NCBI GenBank assembly: GCA_963555705.1
Contig: OY743174.1
Location: 54,644,234-54,708,233 of the forward strand
Origin: Ligustrum vulgare
Taxonomy: Eukaryota; Streptophyta; Magnoliopsida; Lamiales; Oleaceae
Length of the DNA: 64,000 bases
Direction: 5' to 3'
Positions 1-11,901 of this stretch are shown here, in pieces (within the stretch, counting starts at the first letter, position 1; each line of letters begins with the position of its first letter). Under the pieces are notes generated by a model, which was not told where the DNA came from, did not search any database, and saw nothing but the letters and a program-made list of their open reading frames with translations. The position numbers were made by a program, and so were the translations under genes.

Positions 1-1000
1 ATAGGAAGATAGAATTCACGCACACATATCGCAGAGAAGCCAGCTGAAGTACGTAAAGATTGTATTTGATAAATTGGAAAGCTCCCAGAAAGAAGAATTT
101 AAGAACTCTTGCTTCGGGTATTTGACAGAACTTGCTGAGCTGCAGTTCTCAGCCCAATTGATGCAGCAGCAGCTGTTCCGCTTAGTTGACTCGGGAAAGA
201 TAAACGAGTTGTGGTTCAATTTCAATGGCCATTAGAGTAAATTTGGGTTGAACGAGTACGCTATGTGATTGGGCTGAAATGAGGTTCGCCGGTGAATCCC
301 GAGGAGTATGAGAAGACCATACAAAAGAAGAGGCTTAAAGAAAGATATTTCAAAGGAAGTGATAGAGTCACTTGTGGTGACTTGGAGCGGGTACTGATGC
401 ACTCTTCCACAACGAGGGCGGATCGATTAAACTAGGTCTAGCTTTAATAGTTGAAGGTGTTTTTATAGCCCCGAAAAAAAACATTGACATTGACCTCACC
501 ACGTTGGCTCTAGTAGATAACTTGAAACTCTTTTTCGAATATCCTTGGAGGAAGATTGGTTATCATCGTGTCATCAAAGCATTCAAACGTGGATGGTCTA
601 AGAAAGTGGGGGATGCGAAGGCGAAAAAAGAGAAGGAGATTACGTATTCCATTCACGGTTTCCCTCTAGCACTGCAGGTATATTATAGTATGTTATTCGT
701 TGGTATATTTTGTTCTAAAATTTTATAATATCCTACCCATCCCTTTCTATCTACGTCGTAACTATTTCCATATCGTGTCAGATATGGGCATACGAGGCTG
801 TGCCTGAACTAGGTGAACGCTTCGCTGAGCGTCTAGGAATTCGGACGCCACGAATTCTTAGTTGGGCAGCTACGAAGCAGCTACAACAACGTACCTACGA
901 GGCATTTTTCCCTATTGTCATAGAGTCTGACGATGATGATATCCCTCCTGTGATATCTCGGTCAACTATACAACCTATTCCCTTTTCTCGACTTGGATGA
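1..1000 (+). pseudogene. Decayed DUF1985 / Ulp1-type transposon gene (N-terminal part)
   Basis: The plus strand carries a broken reading frame that resembles the plant DUF1985 domain, the N-terminal part of Ulp1-protease-like genes carried by many MULE and CACTA elements. Recognisable pieces are NSCFGYLTELAELQFSAQL near 105-165, KINELWFNFNGH near 200-232, VDNLKLFFEYPW near 513-548 and a PELGERFAERLG block near 802-837. A clean intron seems to lie at 678-781, because splicing it joins HGFPLALQ to IWAYEAVPEL in frame. In-frame stops near 232 and 267 and a frame change near 405-412 make it a pseudogene. The catalytic Ulp1 domain is not seen, and the 5' end lies outside the window. DUF1985 is recalled by eye and not confirmed by a search. 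Confidence 0.7.
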
Positions 1001-1805
1001 AGTAGTCAGCCCGTTTGCACTTCCTTATGAAGAGATTGTAGAGGAGGTCTTCAACTACATGGTTCCTTACGTCAATGAAGCGGGGGAGTTCGGAAGAGGC
1101 ACAATCATATCCTCCGCAAGAAGTAATCATAATCAGTTCGGATGACGAGGTAAATCAAGGGAATGCAAGTGATGGGTCTGTTGTTGATGATTACTGAATG
1201 AGTTTCGTAGTTGTCCTTGGACTAAAATAATATTTTACATTGTTATGTTAATGTAGTGTAGTAGAATCCTTTAATGTTTTTGTGTGGACACTGCCATTCC
1301 ATTTTGTTCACAGTTGGCTACGTTACATACACGGCTATTACAACTGTCGGGAATTACATTTCTCATCTGTCAGAGTCGATAGTGGCTTGCTATAAATATA
1401 TGGGTTCTTGTGTCTCCCAACTTGGTGAACGTATGTGCTCTTTTGTTAGTGAATCGTTCATAATTATCGCGTGGCCAGTGCCATTACAATGTGTTGATGT
1501 TAGGGAAAGAATAATGCACCCAATGTAAAACTGTCTGTAATTACAGAACTTATCTATCAGAATCGACAGTTGATTACAACAGAAGTATGACGTAGTTAAC
1601 TACAGACTGAGCTACATGAATGTCACAAGTGTTATAACTTGATCCAGCATGTATCTCCCGACATATCTACAAGAGTGCATATCTAAACCGGGTTTAATGA
1701 AATATACAAAACGAATGTATTGAATTAAGCAGGGGTTCCCCCAATTGGATTTGTGCATGTCACATGATTGTGCCCAACTCGTCCACATCTCGAACATTTT
1801 CTCAC
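1001..1805. other. Spacer between two transposon relics
   Basis: I see no convincing gene here. The stretch at about 1000-1200 may be the degraded acidic linker of the DUF1985 gene, since it continues in plus orientation without a clear frame. From 1274 to 1528 there is one plus-strand ORF of 84 residues with no recognisable motif. The transition to the minus-strand transposase lies near 1800. Confidence 0.4.
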
Positions 1806-4038
1806 TTACAGGGTTGCCTTGAAACGTGATCGCTTGCGTTGTGTTGGTGGCCTTCCTGGAGGTCGACATACATTTGGCGGGAATATTTGCACCAAATGAA
1901 TATGTGGGGGCACATTCCACTCAACTTCATTACCCACTGGATAGATTGCCTCCGTATATGCACATCTCCAGTTATCGATTGTGTAATAAGGGGAGCAAAG
2001 GTCATAGAGAAACCTACCCCGTGAACAAGCGGCACGGGTTGCATGGGAGCGTAGCATATGGTGTACTTGAAATTCTCCACACGTGCAAGCTTTTTCCTCA
2101 AAATCAACGAGGTGGGTCTCAGTGGGTATACCAACTTGAGTAAGGTTCTTGGTTAGCTCGTGTGCCCGCAATCTTGTACCGGATTCAAAATCTATGCGTA
2201 ACTCTTCGTCCATTCTTGTAGTTAGTTGTGTAGTGCATTGTGATGAGTAGAACGTCGATCATAAAACCACCTGTGCATGGTACTTCGAATGTGTTCTACT
2301 AGACATGTGAGGGGTAAGCCACGTCCATGTCTCAACATTGCGTTCAAAATTTCTGCATTGTTGTTGGTCATAATGGTGTATCGATTCCCGGTGAAATGTG
2401 CTCGAGACCAAAATGCAAACCCAGCTTTCTCCAAGTAGGACGCCACACGCGGACTAACCGTTCTTATCTGTCCCATTAGCTTGTCAAATTCTTCTAGTCG
2501 ACACGCTGTGGCAGCCTTTTTTAAGAGAAAATTTGCGCTAGCACTACTATATCGCTGAATTAAATTATTCTCAATATGCCACATGCAACAACCGTGATGC
2601 GATAGAGGAAATAAATTGGTGATTGCCTTCTCAATACTTTTTTTCCTATCAGAAACAAATACCTGATGCTAGGAGTCTTCTATGAGGTCCTTCAACTTGG
2701 ACAAAAACCACTTCCATGACTTGTTTGTTTCCCTGTCCACAACATCCCAAGTTAACGGATATATTTGTTTATTCCCATCCTGAGCAATTGCTAGTAGTAA
2801 GGTTCCTTTGTAGGGACCTTTCAAGTGACTACCATCTACGCAGATTACAGGACGGAGGAAGTGCAAATATCCACGTATGCTTGCACCAAAATCTAAGAAG
2901 AAGTAGAGAAACTTGTTGCTTGAATCGATTTCTATGTGCACAATAGTTCCTTGGTTTTTATCGCCTAGAACATGGCAATATGAGGCTAGTTTTTGAAAGT
3001 TGTCCTTCGATGTTCCCCTCAACGAATGTAGAGCTGCTTCCTTCACCCTTCGGACCTTGCTGTAACTAATTTGTACACCGATTTGGCATTCCATGTCGCC
3101 GACAATTACCTTAGGAGCATATGGTGTATTGGGGTCATTCAATCTATACTTAATGTGTTCGGCTACTATCTAACTTGTAGCATGTTTTACAGCGCGTCGT
3201 CGGCAGTACACAGAACACGTTTGCAAGTCACAAAAATTTCGAATCATGAAGATACCTGACCCTTTAATGGCCGATGCCCGTAACATCTACTTACATTTAC
3301 CGTCGACACAGACAATATGTAATACATTCGTCCAAGATCTCTGAACCCGAAACTGAAATTTTTCCCTCAACGCAAGAAGTCGCAAATTTTTGTACAACTG
3401 GCTCTTGTTCATGAAAATTTGATTAGATGCAATGTCGAAAGTGTCTACATGCTCTACCCCATCATGCATATCCCCGTTTGTGGAGTTAGGTACAGATAGA
3501 GAATCCGAACTGAGTATATCATTATCCAGATTTTCTGACACAAAAAAGGGAATATCTACATTATCATGCGTAGAGTCTTCCAACGCATCACACACAATAT
3601 TGGCCGTTGCTTTCTCATTCGTCTCAGTAATTATATGCTCCACGATGGGTACGTTTGCGGGTCTAGATTCAACTCCAGCATGGCACTCAAATTGTTAGCA
3701 ACTAAGGTCCATAGCTGTATCCACTATACGAGCAGGTGTTTCGACAACAGTAACACATAGAGTTGTTTCTCTGTGAATGGTTAAGTACCACTTCAAATCT
3801 TCCTCTTTCCGAATTTCGGCCTGTGGTATGTTCATGTTAGGCACCTTGAATTTCAATAATATATCACTATAAAAATTAGTAGGAGGGAGCTTCACGTTCA
3901 ACCGTTCGATTAATCATTCCACCATGATATCGCTAGGCACTACAATAGATGTAGTCTTGTTCCCACTCCACTTCCATTTATCATCTACGTTCACAAACTC
4001 ACCGCCATACGAGATGATGAATCGCAAATTATCACTCA
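1806..4038 (-). pseudogene. Decayed MuDR/MULE transposase
   Basis: Read on the minus strand, successive broken frames give the plant MuDR transposase layout. 4038-3695 holds the N-terminal part (KLPPTNFYSDILLKFKVPN). 3643-3287 holds an acidic stretch followed by a MuDR N-terminal block (LRLLALREKFQFRVQRSWTN). 3142-2669 holds the MULE transposase domain, with RPVICVDGSHLKGPYKGTLL containing the first catalytic Asp and YPLTWDVVDRETNKSWKWFL the second region. 2584-2222 continues the domain, and 2213-1806 ends with a SWIM-type zinc finger (CTCGEFQ, then the expected HA-C spacing) and a basic tail. Stops and frame shifts separate the parts, so no active enzyme is made. It faces the DUF1985 relic; whether both belong to one element is inferred. 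Confidence 0.85.
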
Positions 4039-4354
4039 TTCCTGAAACAAAAGTATATGTACGTCAAAAATTGATGCATTTCAAAAATCTGAACTGAAAA
4101 TGAAATTAGACAGCCTCGCATTCAGTTGTTCCTGGTATCGATCTGGTACTGGGATTCCCGACAGTAAAATGTCAGGTTCAACATTTAAAAACTGTCGGGT
4201 TCGGCAGGTTTTAAATGTCGAACTGGTCCGTACTGTGCGTCTGTAATTCCACATTGCTGTAAAATTTCGACAGAAATTAATGTTTTTATCAATGCTTAAC
4301 TACCACATTACTTAAACACATGAGAAATATGGCAACAAAGAAAGATCTTTATGC
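4039..4354. other. Flank of the MULE relic
   Basis: No gene is visible. This is probably the 5' flank or terminal region of the MULE relic. I did not find a clear terminal inverted repeat matching one on the far side of the DUF1985 piece. Confidence 0.3.
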
Positions 4355-5019
4355 ATTTATGTAGCGCCCCGAGTTCCGTATACCCGATTCACTACGTCAT
4401 TTTCTGTCTAAATTTTTCGAATAATATTTTTGCGGAAGAAATAATTGAAATTCATTTTTGGCAACATTAAATAAACTGTAATGGCCGCTAAAATTGAAAA
4501 CATTTATGAAACCATTTGAAATAGTAAATCGAACCATTAATATTGTAAAGAAATTGCCAATATCATAATTTCTCAAATAAATGAACTTCTATAAATTATT
4601 CGATTGTTTGGAAAATACGGAAATCATTAACGTCAAACTTTCAACCGTTCAACGATTATTGCCACCATCATTCATCGCTCGCCACCGTCTCCGAAATCTG
4701 CAAAACTGTTAAAAAGTAGGGTGAGTATTTCATGGGGGAAATACTCAGTAGACTCATCGCAAATTAATTTAATTTATAAGATGATTAAACACATAAATCC
4801 CGGCTCTTTATAAAACGGGCATTGATAGAGCTTCTTTATAAAACTGCTCTTGATAAAACTCATATTGTGCATTACAGCACGGGACATATTTTACAAATCA
4901 TAGGCTCTTTGAAAATAGCTCTTTGAAAACAGCTCTTTGAAAACCATATACTTATAAAAACATTTTAATTATGTCAAGCATAATTTCTTTTGAAAGCATA
5001 ACATAAGATAGGATTTAAA

Positions 5020-5420
5020 TCCTCATAAACATAAATAGACACAAGAACTTTACCGAACTTAGGTGGCAAGAATTCTTATGCAGTAAAATCATAATAACAG
5101 TAAGTTTTCATCATAACATAGGATAATATCGAAATCCTCATAAACATAAGAATTTTACCGAACTTAGGTGGCAAGAATTCTTATGTAGTAAGTATACCAA
5201 GCATAATTTTCTGAAATTCATAGGGATCAATTGCATCATAACATAAGATAGGATCGAAATCCTCATAAACATATGCGACAGGAATTTTACCGAACTTAGG
5301 TGGTAAATCCTCATAAACATATGGAAAGATAGGAATTTTACCGAACTTCGTGGCAAATCCTCATAAACATAGGAGACACAAGAATGTTACCGAACTTAGG
5401 TGGCAAGAATTCTTATGTGT
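5020..5420 (+). repeat. Degenerate tandem repeat inside solo LTR copy A
   Basis: A block reading roughly CCTCATAAACATA, a short spacer, then TTACCGAACTTAGGTGGCAA recurs about five times, at about 5025, 5140, 5260, 5315 and 5360. Spacing varies from about 45 to 120 bp. Copy B lacks this array, so it expanded in copy A or was lost from B. Confidence 0.75.
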
Positions 5421-5849
5421 AGCGCTACTAAAACTCCGGTCCCCTTAACATATCATAACTTATCATATGGGACCCAAAACAATCTTGGTAGATTGATTTC
5501 ATAGCAATGATCCAAAAAAACATTTTCGTGAAGCATAGGGTATACTTACTTTTCGTAAAAACATAAAGTATATTTTCTTTTCATAAAAACATACTTACTT
5601 TTCATAACAACATAAGGTATATTTACCTTTCATAAAAACATACTTGTTTTTCTTAAAAATTGACTTTCACAAGTCACATGACATTCATATGAAATCATAA
5701 TTTAAATTAATTAATAAGTGCGAGTCTACCTCAATTCCGACGAGTGCAAAGTTGAGCGGGAATGACTTCAATTTCTTTAAATTCTCCGTACGCTTCGTCT
5801 TAGCCAATAAGTCACTTTAGTCTATCGAATATATAGTTCAAAATGATAA

Positions 5850-6200
5850 ATTATAATTTGAGGACTAAAATTGATGTTTTGAAAGTTGGGGGACTAAAAT
5901 GAATACTTTTGAAAGTTCAGGGACTAAAATAGATATTTTGAAAGTTGAAGGACTAAAGTGAATATCTTTGAAACTTGGGCTTAAAATCAAATAAAGTAAT
6001 TTACCGGGACTGAAATATAAATTTTCCAAAAGTTGGGTCGAAGCTCAAATAAATATTACTATAGGGCTGAAATAATAGATTTTGAAAATGAAAGGGCTGA
6101 TTAAAATCATTTAGAACTTAAGGGCTGAAATTGATGTTTTGAAACATGGGGACTGAAATGAATAACTTTAAAACTTCAGGGGCTAAAGTTTCAATTTTCG
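5850..6200 (+). repeat. GGGACTAAAAT minisatellite-like array in the LTR
   Basis: Units of about 30-40 bp alternate a GGGACTAAAAT-like core with an ATTTTGAAAGTT-like core, roughly nine times with drift. A shorter version occupies about 55540-55690 in copy B, so the array belongs to the LTR family. It lies just before the CT-rich stretch. Confidence 0.7.
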
Positions 6201-7743
6201 AAAAATAAAAATTATATTCAGATCTTATCTCTCATCTCTCATTATTCTATCTCTCACTCTCTCATCTACGCTCAAACGAGGCAGAGGAGACGGAGGTGCG
6301 GCTGAGGAGGAAAAATTGTATCCAACCGACGGGCTCGACGGCGAAACTCCGGCGTAGGTGCGGCGAACTGCGGTCAAGGTGGGTTCAAGCTTGAGGGGTT
6401 TAGATGCGCGATTTTGGTGTAAGAAGATCGCGATTTGGCTGCGAGAATCCGACGATACAATCTGCTGAAATCAGACTATAGAGGGTTCGAGATTAGGTAA
6501 GGTTCTGGGTTTCTTCTATTTCTTAGTTTGGGTTTTGATTTTGAGTTTTGGGTGAGGATTTGGATTCGAACTGAAGTTGATTGTGGAAAGTGATGATGAT
6601 TTGGTTTCTGCAACTGATCTGGGGTGCAGGCTGCGTTGGTGGTGGTCTGATGTTCGACGATGGGTGATGACTCTGGTTGGGTTAAATTCCGGTGATGATG
6701 AAAATGGATGATAATTGGTGGTGCTGCAGGGGTGGTGACGGTTGAAATGGTTGATTCATGGTGATGAAGGTGGAGCTTATGCAGTTGGAAATCATACTGT
6801 TGAATTGGCTATGGTGTTTTGGATGATGATGCTGAGGGCAGACGGTAGTGATATCGATTTTCCAATTGGGTGGAGTTGAGGTTGTTGTGATCTGTGATTG
6901 TGTGGGCGATTGAGGTGGGAATAAAAATGGTTTGTATATTGGTTGAAAACATGTTTGGGTTGCTGCAGTGGACGAAAATGGCAGAAGTGCTGATGGTGGT
7001 TTCTGCAGTGATGAAACAGTTATGGCTTGCTGTAGGTTGATCTGTGTGTGGTAAATGGTGGCTGCTGATGGTTTCTGATCGAGGAGGTGGCTGCTGCTGG
7101 TGGAGATAAAATTGGGGTTGGTGTTGGTACAGAATTGAGGGTGGATTGTATGTCCATGGTTCATCAGTTGATTGCTGCTTGATTTGGTAGTTTGTTGTGT
7201 GTATTGTGAGGAGATGGAGAACGTATAAATTTAGGAAAAATGATGAATGGTTAGGTATGAAAAGGGTGGAATATGGGTAATTCATCATTATGTTTAGTAT
7301 ACACATGGGGTAGGATTGAATTGTGATAGCTTTGATTAATTGATAGTGGTGTTCTTTGTTAGGTGTAATGATATGATGAAGATGCTTTGATTATGGTATA
7401 TTGAGGTGGAAAGAGTAATAAAGAAGGAAGAAAAATATGTGGGTTCATGATACAATTTTGATAAATATTGGACTAACTTCGATAAAGAAAAGTATTTAAA
7501 ACTGATATATTTTGGACTGAAAAATGATTTTGAAAATAATACTTTAAATAAATAATTAAAATAATATAATTTTAGAAATTCGGATTTTAATTTAAAATCG
7601 AACAAATTCGATATTTCTTGACTTGGCTAGACGAATCCGTCGCGGCGTTAACTTCAAAATAATAAATGAAATAGTAGCGACACAATTTTCTAAATATTAA
7701 AATAATTATTTATTGCATAAAAATTCTGGATCGCTATAATTTA

Positions 7744-9261
7744 TGAGGACACTTATTATGTCATCCAAATCTAAATATATGGGTCTCAAGATCTAAAAAG
7801 TGGAATAATGAATGATAAACAAAACATTAACATATTTAATGCTCATATTCATATGTTACAAAAATGGTGACCTTTCGAATTGTCAATATTTAATGTCTAT
7901 TTATCATATGTTACAAAAATGCTTACCTTTCAAAATGAAATTTCAAGTTTCAAATTGTATATTTTTCAAGTGCTAATGGAGATGGAGTGAAAAGTCTTTT
8001 GGTGCAAGAGAGATGGTATTCAAATGAAGTAGAAGAAAAGAAAATGAAATTTTCGTTTTATTTCAATTAATTTTACAAAAAAAAAAAAAAGATTTTGCTC
8101 AATCTTTTATCCATTGGCTAATTTCTTTGTCCATTGAGTAGTTATGGAATGTCATGTACATCATATCAATCATATGTTGAGTCTACTTGCATGATTCAAA
8201 TTTTGTCTTGTAGTGGAGTGAGGGCTTATAGGACTTTTTATGGGTAAAATTAGTCATTTTTTAGCACATTTTGAAAAGTTGTCAAATTTTTTGGCATTAT
8301 TCATTTTCTTGTCATCCATGCAAATGTCCCTAAATTTAATTAACTTTTATTAAAATTTACTAAAAATCTGATTTTTAATATTCACCAAATTAAGAGTTAA
8401 AAATTATAAATATAAATATTTTTAAAAATTTGAGAAATTTTGATAAAATTTGAAAAATAAATTGAAAAAATAAATCTAATATTCTTATAATTTCAAAAAA
8501 AAAAATTATGAAAATATAAAATTTATATATAATAAAAAAGTTCAAGTTCTTAACAATTATTTACATAAAAATTCTAAAAATATATATTTACGTGAACACA
8601 AATAAAATATATACTCAATACACGTCATTGAATTTTATTTTTAATTTATATATTTTATATTGAATTTATTATTTATTTTTATTTAACTTTTGTAGCGAGA
8701 AAAATATTAAAAGATTCACCACTTTAAGTGTATATATTTCTTGATAATTAATTAACATAAAATTGTTCTGTTTACGTAATAATCAGATTTCATGAAATAA
8801 AATAAAATGTCTTAAAATACTTTTCAACCAAACATGCTTTCTAGTTTCTGTTTTGAGAAATGTTATCTCAAGATAACAAATGAAACGTATTTTGAGCAAT
8901 ATTAAAACATAATCTCAAAACAGAAAACTGGAAATGAATTAAAAATTGAAAATCGAAAATTTAAAATTTAAAATTGGAAATATAAACAAAACAAGTCTTA
9001 GGTGAGGTTCTGTTTTTATTTTTGAAAACATTTTCTTTTTCTATTTCATTTCCTATTTTTAAATATGTTGAAAATTCGTTCTATTTGTCATTTCTGAAAA
9101 GTATTTATAACAATAAAAAATTGGTAAACATATTCTATTTGAGATTTTGTTACTTTGACTATTTGTAATTAATTTACTTTTGGGTTAAATTATAAAAAAT
9201 TGTCATTTGAAATTTACTTTCTATTAAAAGAAATTAGTTTATCTAATTTTTATTGGACTGA
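7744..9261. other. AT-rich intergenic DNA
   Basis: No coding frame is supported. A small foldback lies at about 8838-8935, where a TTCTGTTTTGAGA-like arm pairs with TCTCAAAACAGAA. The rest is AT-rich with short A and T runs. Confidence 0.5.
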
Positions 9262-9269
9262 TTTAATAA

Positions 9270-9591
9270 CAGTGTTCTAAAAAGCGTGAAGCGTAACGAA
9301 GCGTGGAGCCCAAGAGTCAAGCTTTTGAAGCTTAAGCGGGAGTAAGCGTTTTTCAATTCCTAAATATTTGATTTAAATTTTACCCATACTTGAACAAGTA
9401 AAAAAAAAAAAGGCAGCTGCGCGCATCGGGCACGCTTAAGCGCGCACAATGCGCGCTTAAGCTCGCTTCAGCACGCACTGTGCGCGCTTCGCGCGAGCTT
9501 TTTAGAACAAAATTTTCAAAAACGCGTTTTTCTCGCTTTTCGCCAAAGCGATGCGCGTAGGCGCGCACAGTGCGCGCGTTTTAGAACACTG
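9270..9591. mobile_element. hAT-type MITE of the CAGTGTTCTAAAA family (copy 1)
   Basis: The terminal inverted repeats are CAGTGTTCTAAAA at 9270 and TTTTAGAACACTG ending at 9591. The element is flanked by a perfect 8-bp duplication TTTAATAA (9262-9269 and 9592-9599), the length typical of hAT elements. The 322-bp interior is rich in GCGCGC motifs and has no gene. Confidence 0.93.
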
Positions 9592-9750
9592 TTTAATAAT
9601 AACTAGAAAATATTATAAAAATAAATAAATTCATCAATGATCAAGTTCTAAAAATATTATAAGAAATTAGCTTATCTAATTATTGCTGTCACATTCATGT
9701 TCAAGTTATAATTAAATATGAGTCTGTGTAATAAACAAAATAATCCCACA

Positions 9751-10240
9751 TAGTAGTAATGATAATGGGTAGGGTTCGGGGCTGGGCGGCCGCCCGAACC
9801 CGAAAATGTTGTACCCCTCGCCCGACCCGCGACTGTTCGCGGGGCGGGTCGGGGCGACTACCCGCCCCACCAATGACCCGAAATAATTTTTTTTTTTTTT
9901 TTTCAAAATTGGTAATGAAGTTTTAGGTGAAAAACTTAGGCGTCGAACTAGTTAAAATTTTTAAATTTCAACTTTAAAGATAATATGTATATATTTGAAG
10001 CAAAAAAAATTAATAATCAACGTAATGATATAGTGATTGTGTTTCCACATACCCTTAAATCTCACCAGGGTTCAATTCTTCTAGACCTCATTAAATTTAT
10101 TTTTAATTTCTCATTCTAATATAAAAAAAAAAAATCTCGGGTCTTGGGGCGGGGCGGACCCGACGGGGAGGGTAATTTTCGAGGAGGGTTGTTTTAGGTC
10201 CTCCAAGTTTCGAGTCCTTCGAATTTTTTTGCCATCCCTA
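9751..10240. mobile_element. hAT-like MITE with GC-rich ends
   Basis: Both ends are CCCGACCCG/GGGGCGGG-rich, and the right end reads GCCATCCCTA, typical of a common plant MITE group beginning TAGGGATGGCAA. The left end (TAGTAGTAATGATAATGGG) is a degraded form. A related element with better ends lies at 57560-57971. CCACA occurs at both outer edges (9746-9750 and 10241-10245), but a full 8-bp duplication is not in register. Confidence 0.65.
10015..10133 (+). repeat. Possible tRNA-derived SINE inside the MITE
   Basis: A box A-like TGATATAGTGATTG (10026) is followed about 33 bp later by a good box B-like GGTTCAATTC (10069-10079), with an A run at about 10121-10132. Box A has lost a conserved G. 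No target duplication was found, so the call is tentative. Confidence 0.3.
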
Positions 10241-10245
10241 CCACA

Positions 10246-11106
10246 GAGTTTGACTCAACAAAATGGATGCAAGTGTTCCCAAGTCAAAATAATCACACAT
10301 AGGGTCCATGTCCAAAGCATTTTATGAATTATTTACCCTAAATATAAGTTTACTGAACTAACCTCGTACATAAAAGAAAAATAACGCATGTTTATGATGT
10401 TGAGGATTCTATATTTTTTGCAAACTCAATAACAACAAAAATTTCCATTGAATGTTTGTGTAATGTTGATATTAAATTCAATAAAACTTTATTCTAAACT
10501 TAGTTCCAAATTAGGATATTCTCCCAAAAAAAATACGCGTTTTCTGCGTTTTGAAATTTTTTTGTTAAAACACACTCAAAACGCCTGCATTTTTTGTACA
10601 ATTTTTATTTTCTAAAATATGTTTTTGAAAATGGTAAAGAGAACGTATTTTTAATATTTTTTAAAATAAAAACAAAAAACAACCACAAAACAGCAAAGCC
10701 TTGATATCATATTTGATATTTGAAATAGAAACGATTCACAATCAATTGTCCTCGTCCAAATTAACGCATCAAATATGCCTTGATGAAATCGTCATTAAAA
10801 GGATTGAAGAAGGTCACTACAATATACAAAAGTGTACTAAAAATTAACTCTATATCCAATACCATTGGAGAAAGTCGCAATTTGGATGGTAGGTAGGTAC
10901 AAAGTTTCTCTACCATTTTTGAGACTCTGAGAGCTACAACTCCCAAATTCTAAAGCCAATGAAAAATTTCCCAACAGAGTTTCCTAGTATCGAAATCAGA
11001 ATCACCATAAGTTTATAAAATTTATCTCAAATTACATTTTAATCACACACATTTCTACAAATCACTTTTTAACCATATATTTTACCTCAAAAGATCACAT
11101 TCTTTG

Positions 11107-11155
<49 letters not shown>

Positions 11156-11901
11156 CACCAAATCGAGTTCAGGATCTTCTTGAAAATGGGAAGACATAGG
11201 ACAGGCTACAAACTTGTATACAAAGAGAAAGCCTTTAGTTGGACTCTATAGCTAGCCCCATCTACTAAGCCAATAGTAGTAAACTATCACGTGGCACTAA
11301 TATTCACTATATATCCCTCAAAACAAACTCAACTTACGGCCGACTCTGCCTTCATTCAAAAACTCTGGATTAAAAATGGAGAACAAAAGCAAAAGATAAT
11401 AAATTCTAAATTTTCTCTCTTTCATAACAAAAAAATCATAAATCATAATTGATTGTTTGACAGATCCCCTAATTTAAAAACCCAGACATTCGCATATAAG
11501 CGAATTCATTGAGCAGAAAGAGAATAATCTATTAAATGCTTAAACTTCAGAACTTCAGAAAACTCTACTCTGTTCAGAAGGCAACAGTAATCAGAAGACA
11601 TAACTTGGACTGGATCTTTGGGGTACTTATCTCTATTCCCTCTTTTCAACAGTAAAAATATAAAACCAGCCTCCCCCTTCTTTCAACGCCTTACTAAGCT
11701 AACAGAACTTTGGTGTCTATTGAACATAGTAACAAGATAATGGAAAAAGCTCCATGCCAGGCTAACCCAGTCAGAAAATCAAGATTCCAGCTTACTTTCA
11801 CATGAGCTCAATCCAGAAGAAATGCTACCAATGTTCCCAATTTGTGATTCTAAGGGCAACAAAAACTTGGGCTGTACTTGTAGCAGTATTTTCAGCGATG
11901 G
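10246..11901. other. Intergenic DNA, becoming 3' UTR of the minus-strand gene at its right end
   Basis: There is no supported gene. A poly(A) run of about 40 bases lies at about 11111-11150. The right part, about 11600-11901, is the likely 3' UTR of the gene ending at 11902, judged from position only. Confidence 0.5.

Larger units (their letters stand above)
4360..7738 (+). mobile_element. Long solo LTR, copy A (5-bp target duplication ATTTA)
   Basis: The 3379-bp element begins TGTAGCGCCCCGAG and ends GGATCGCTATA, and is flanked on both sides by ATTTA (4355-4359 and 7739-7743). The same family recurs at 54559-57135 with the same order of blocks: a TGTAGCG start, an ACTCAGTAGACTCATCG block, a GCGAGTCTACCTCAA block, a repeated GGGACTAAAAT block, a CT-rich stretch, a TGGTGG-rich stretch and a GTAGCGACAC tail. 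Size, near-TG...CA ends and the 5-bp duplication fit a solo LTR of a Ty3 element. The long Tekay/Del-type chromovirus LTRs come to mind, but that assignment is from memory. No gag or pol remains. The minus-strand ORFs at 6682-7306 arise from the GT-rich composition and are not genes. Confidence 0.8.

Noticed and set aside
9746..10245. CCACA as the target duplication of the MITE at 9751-10240
   Set aside because: Only five bases match and they are not embedded in an 8-bp match; the left end is degraded, so the duplication is not claimed.
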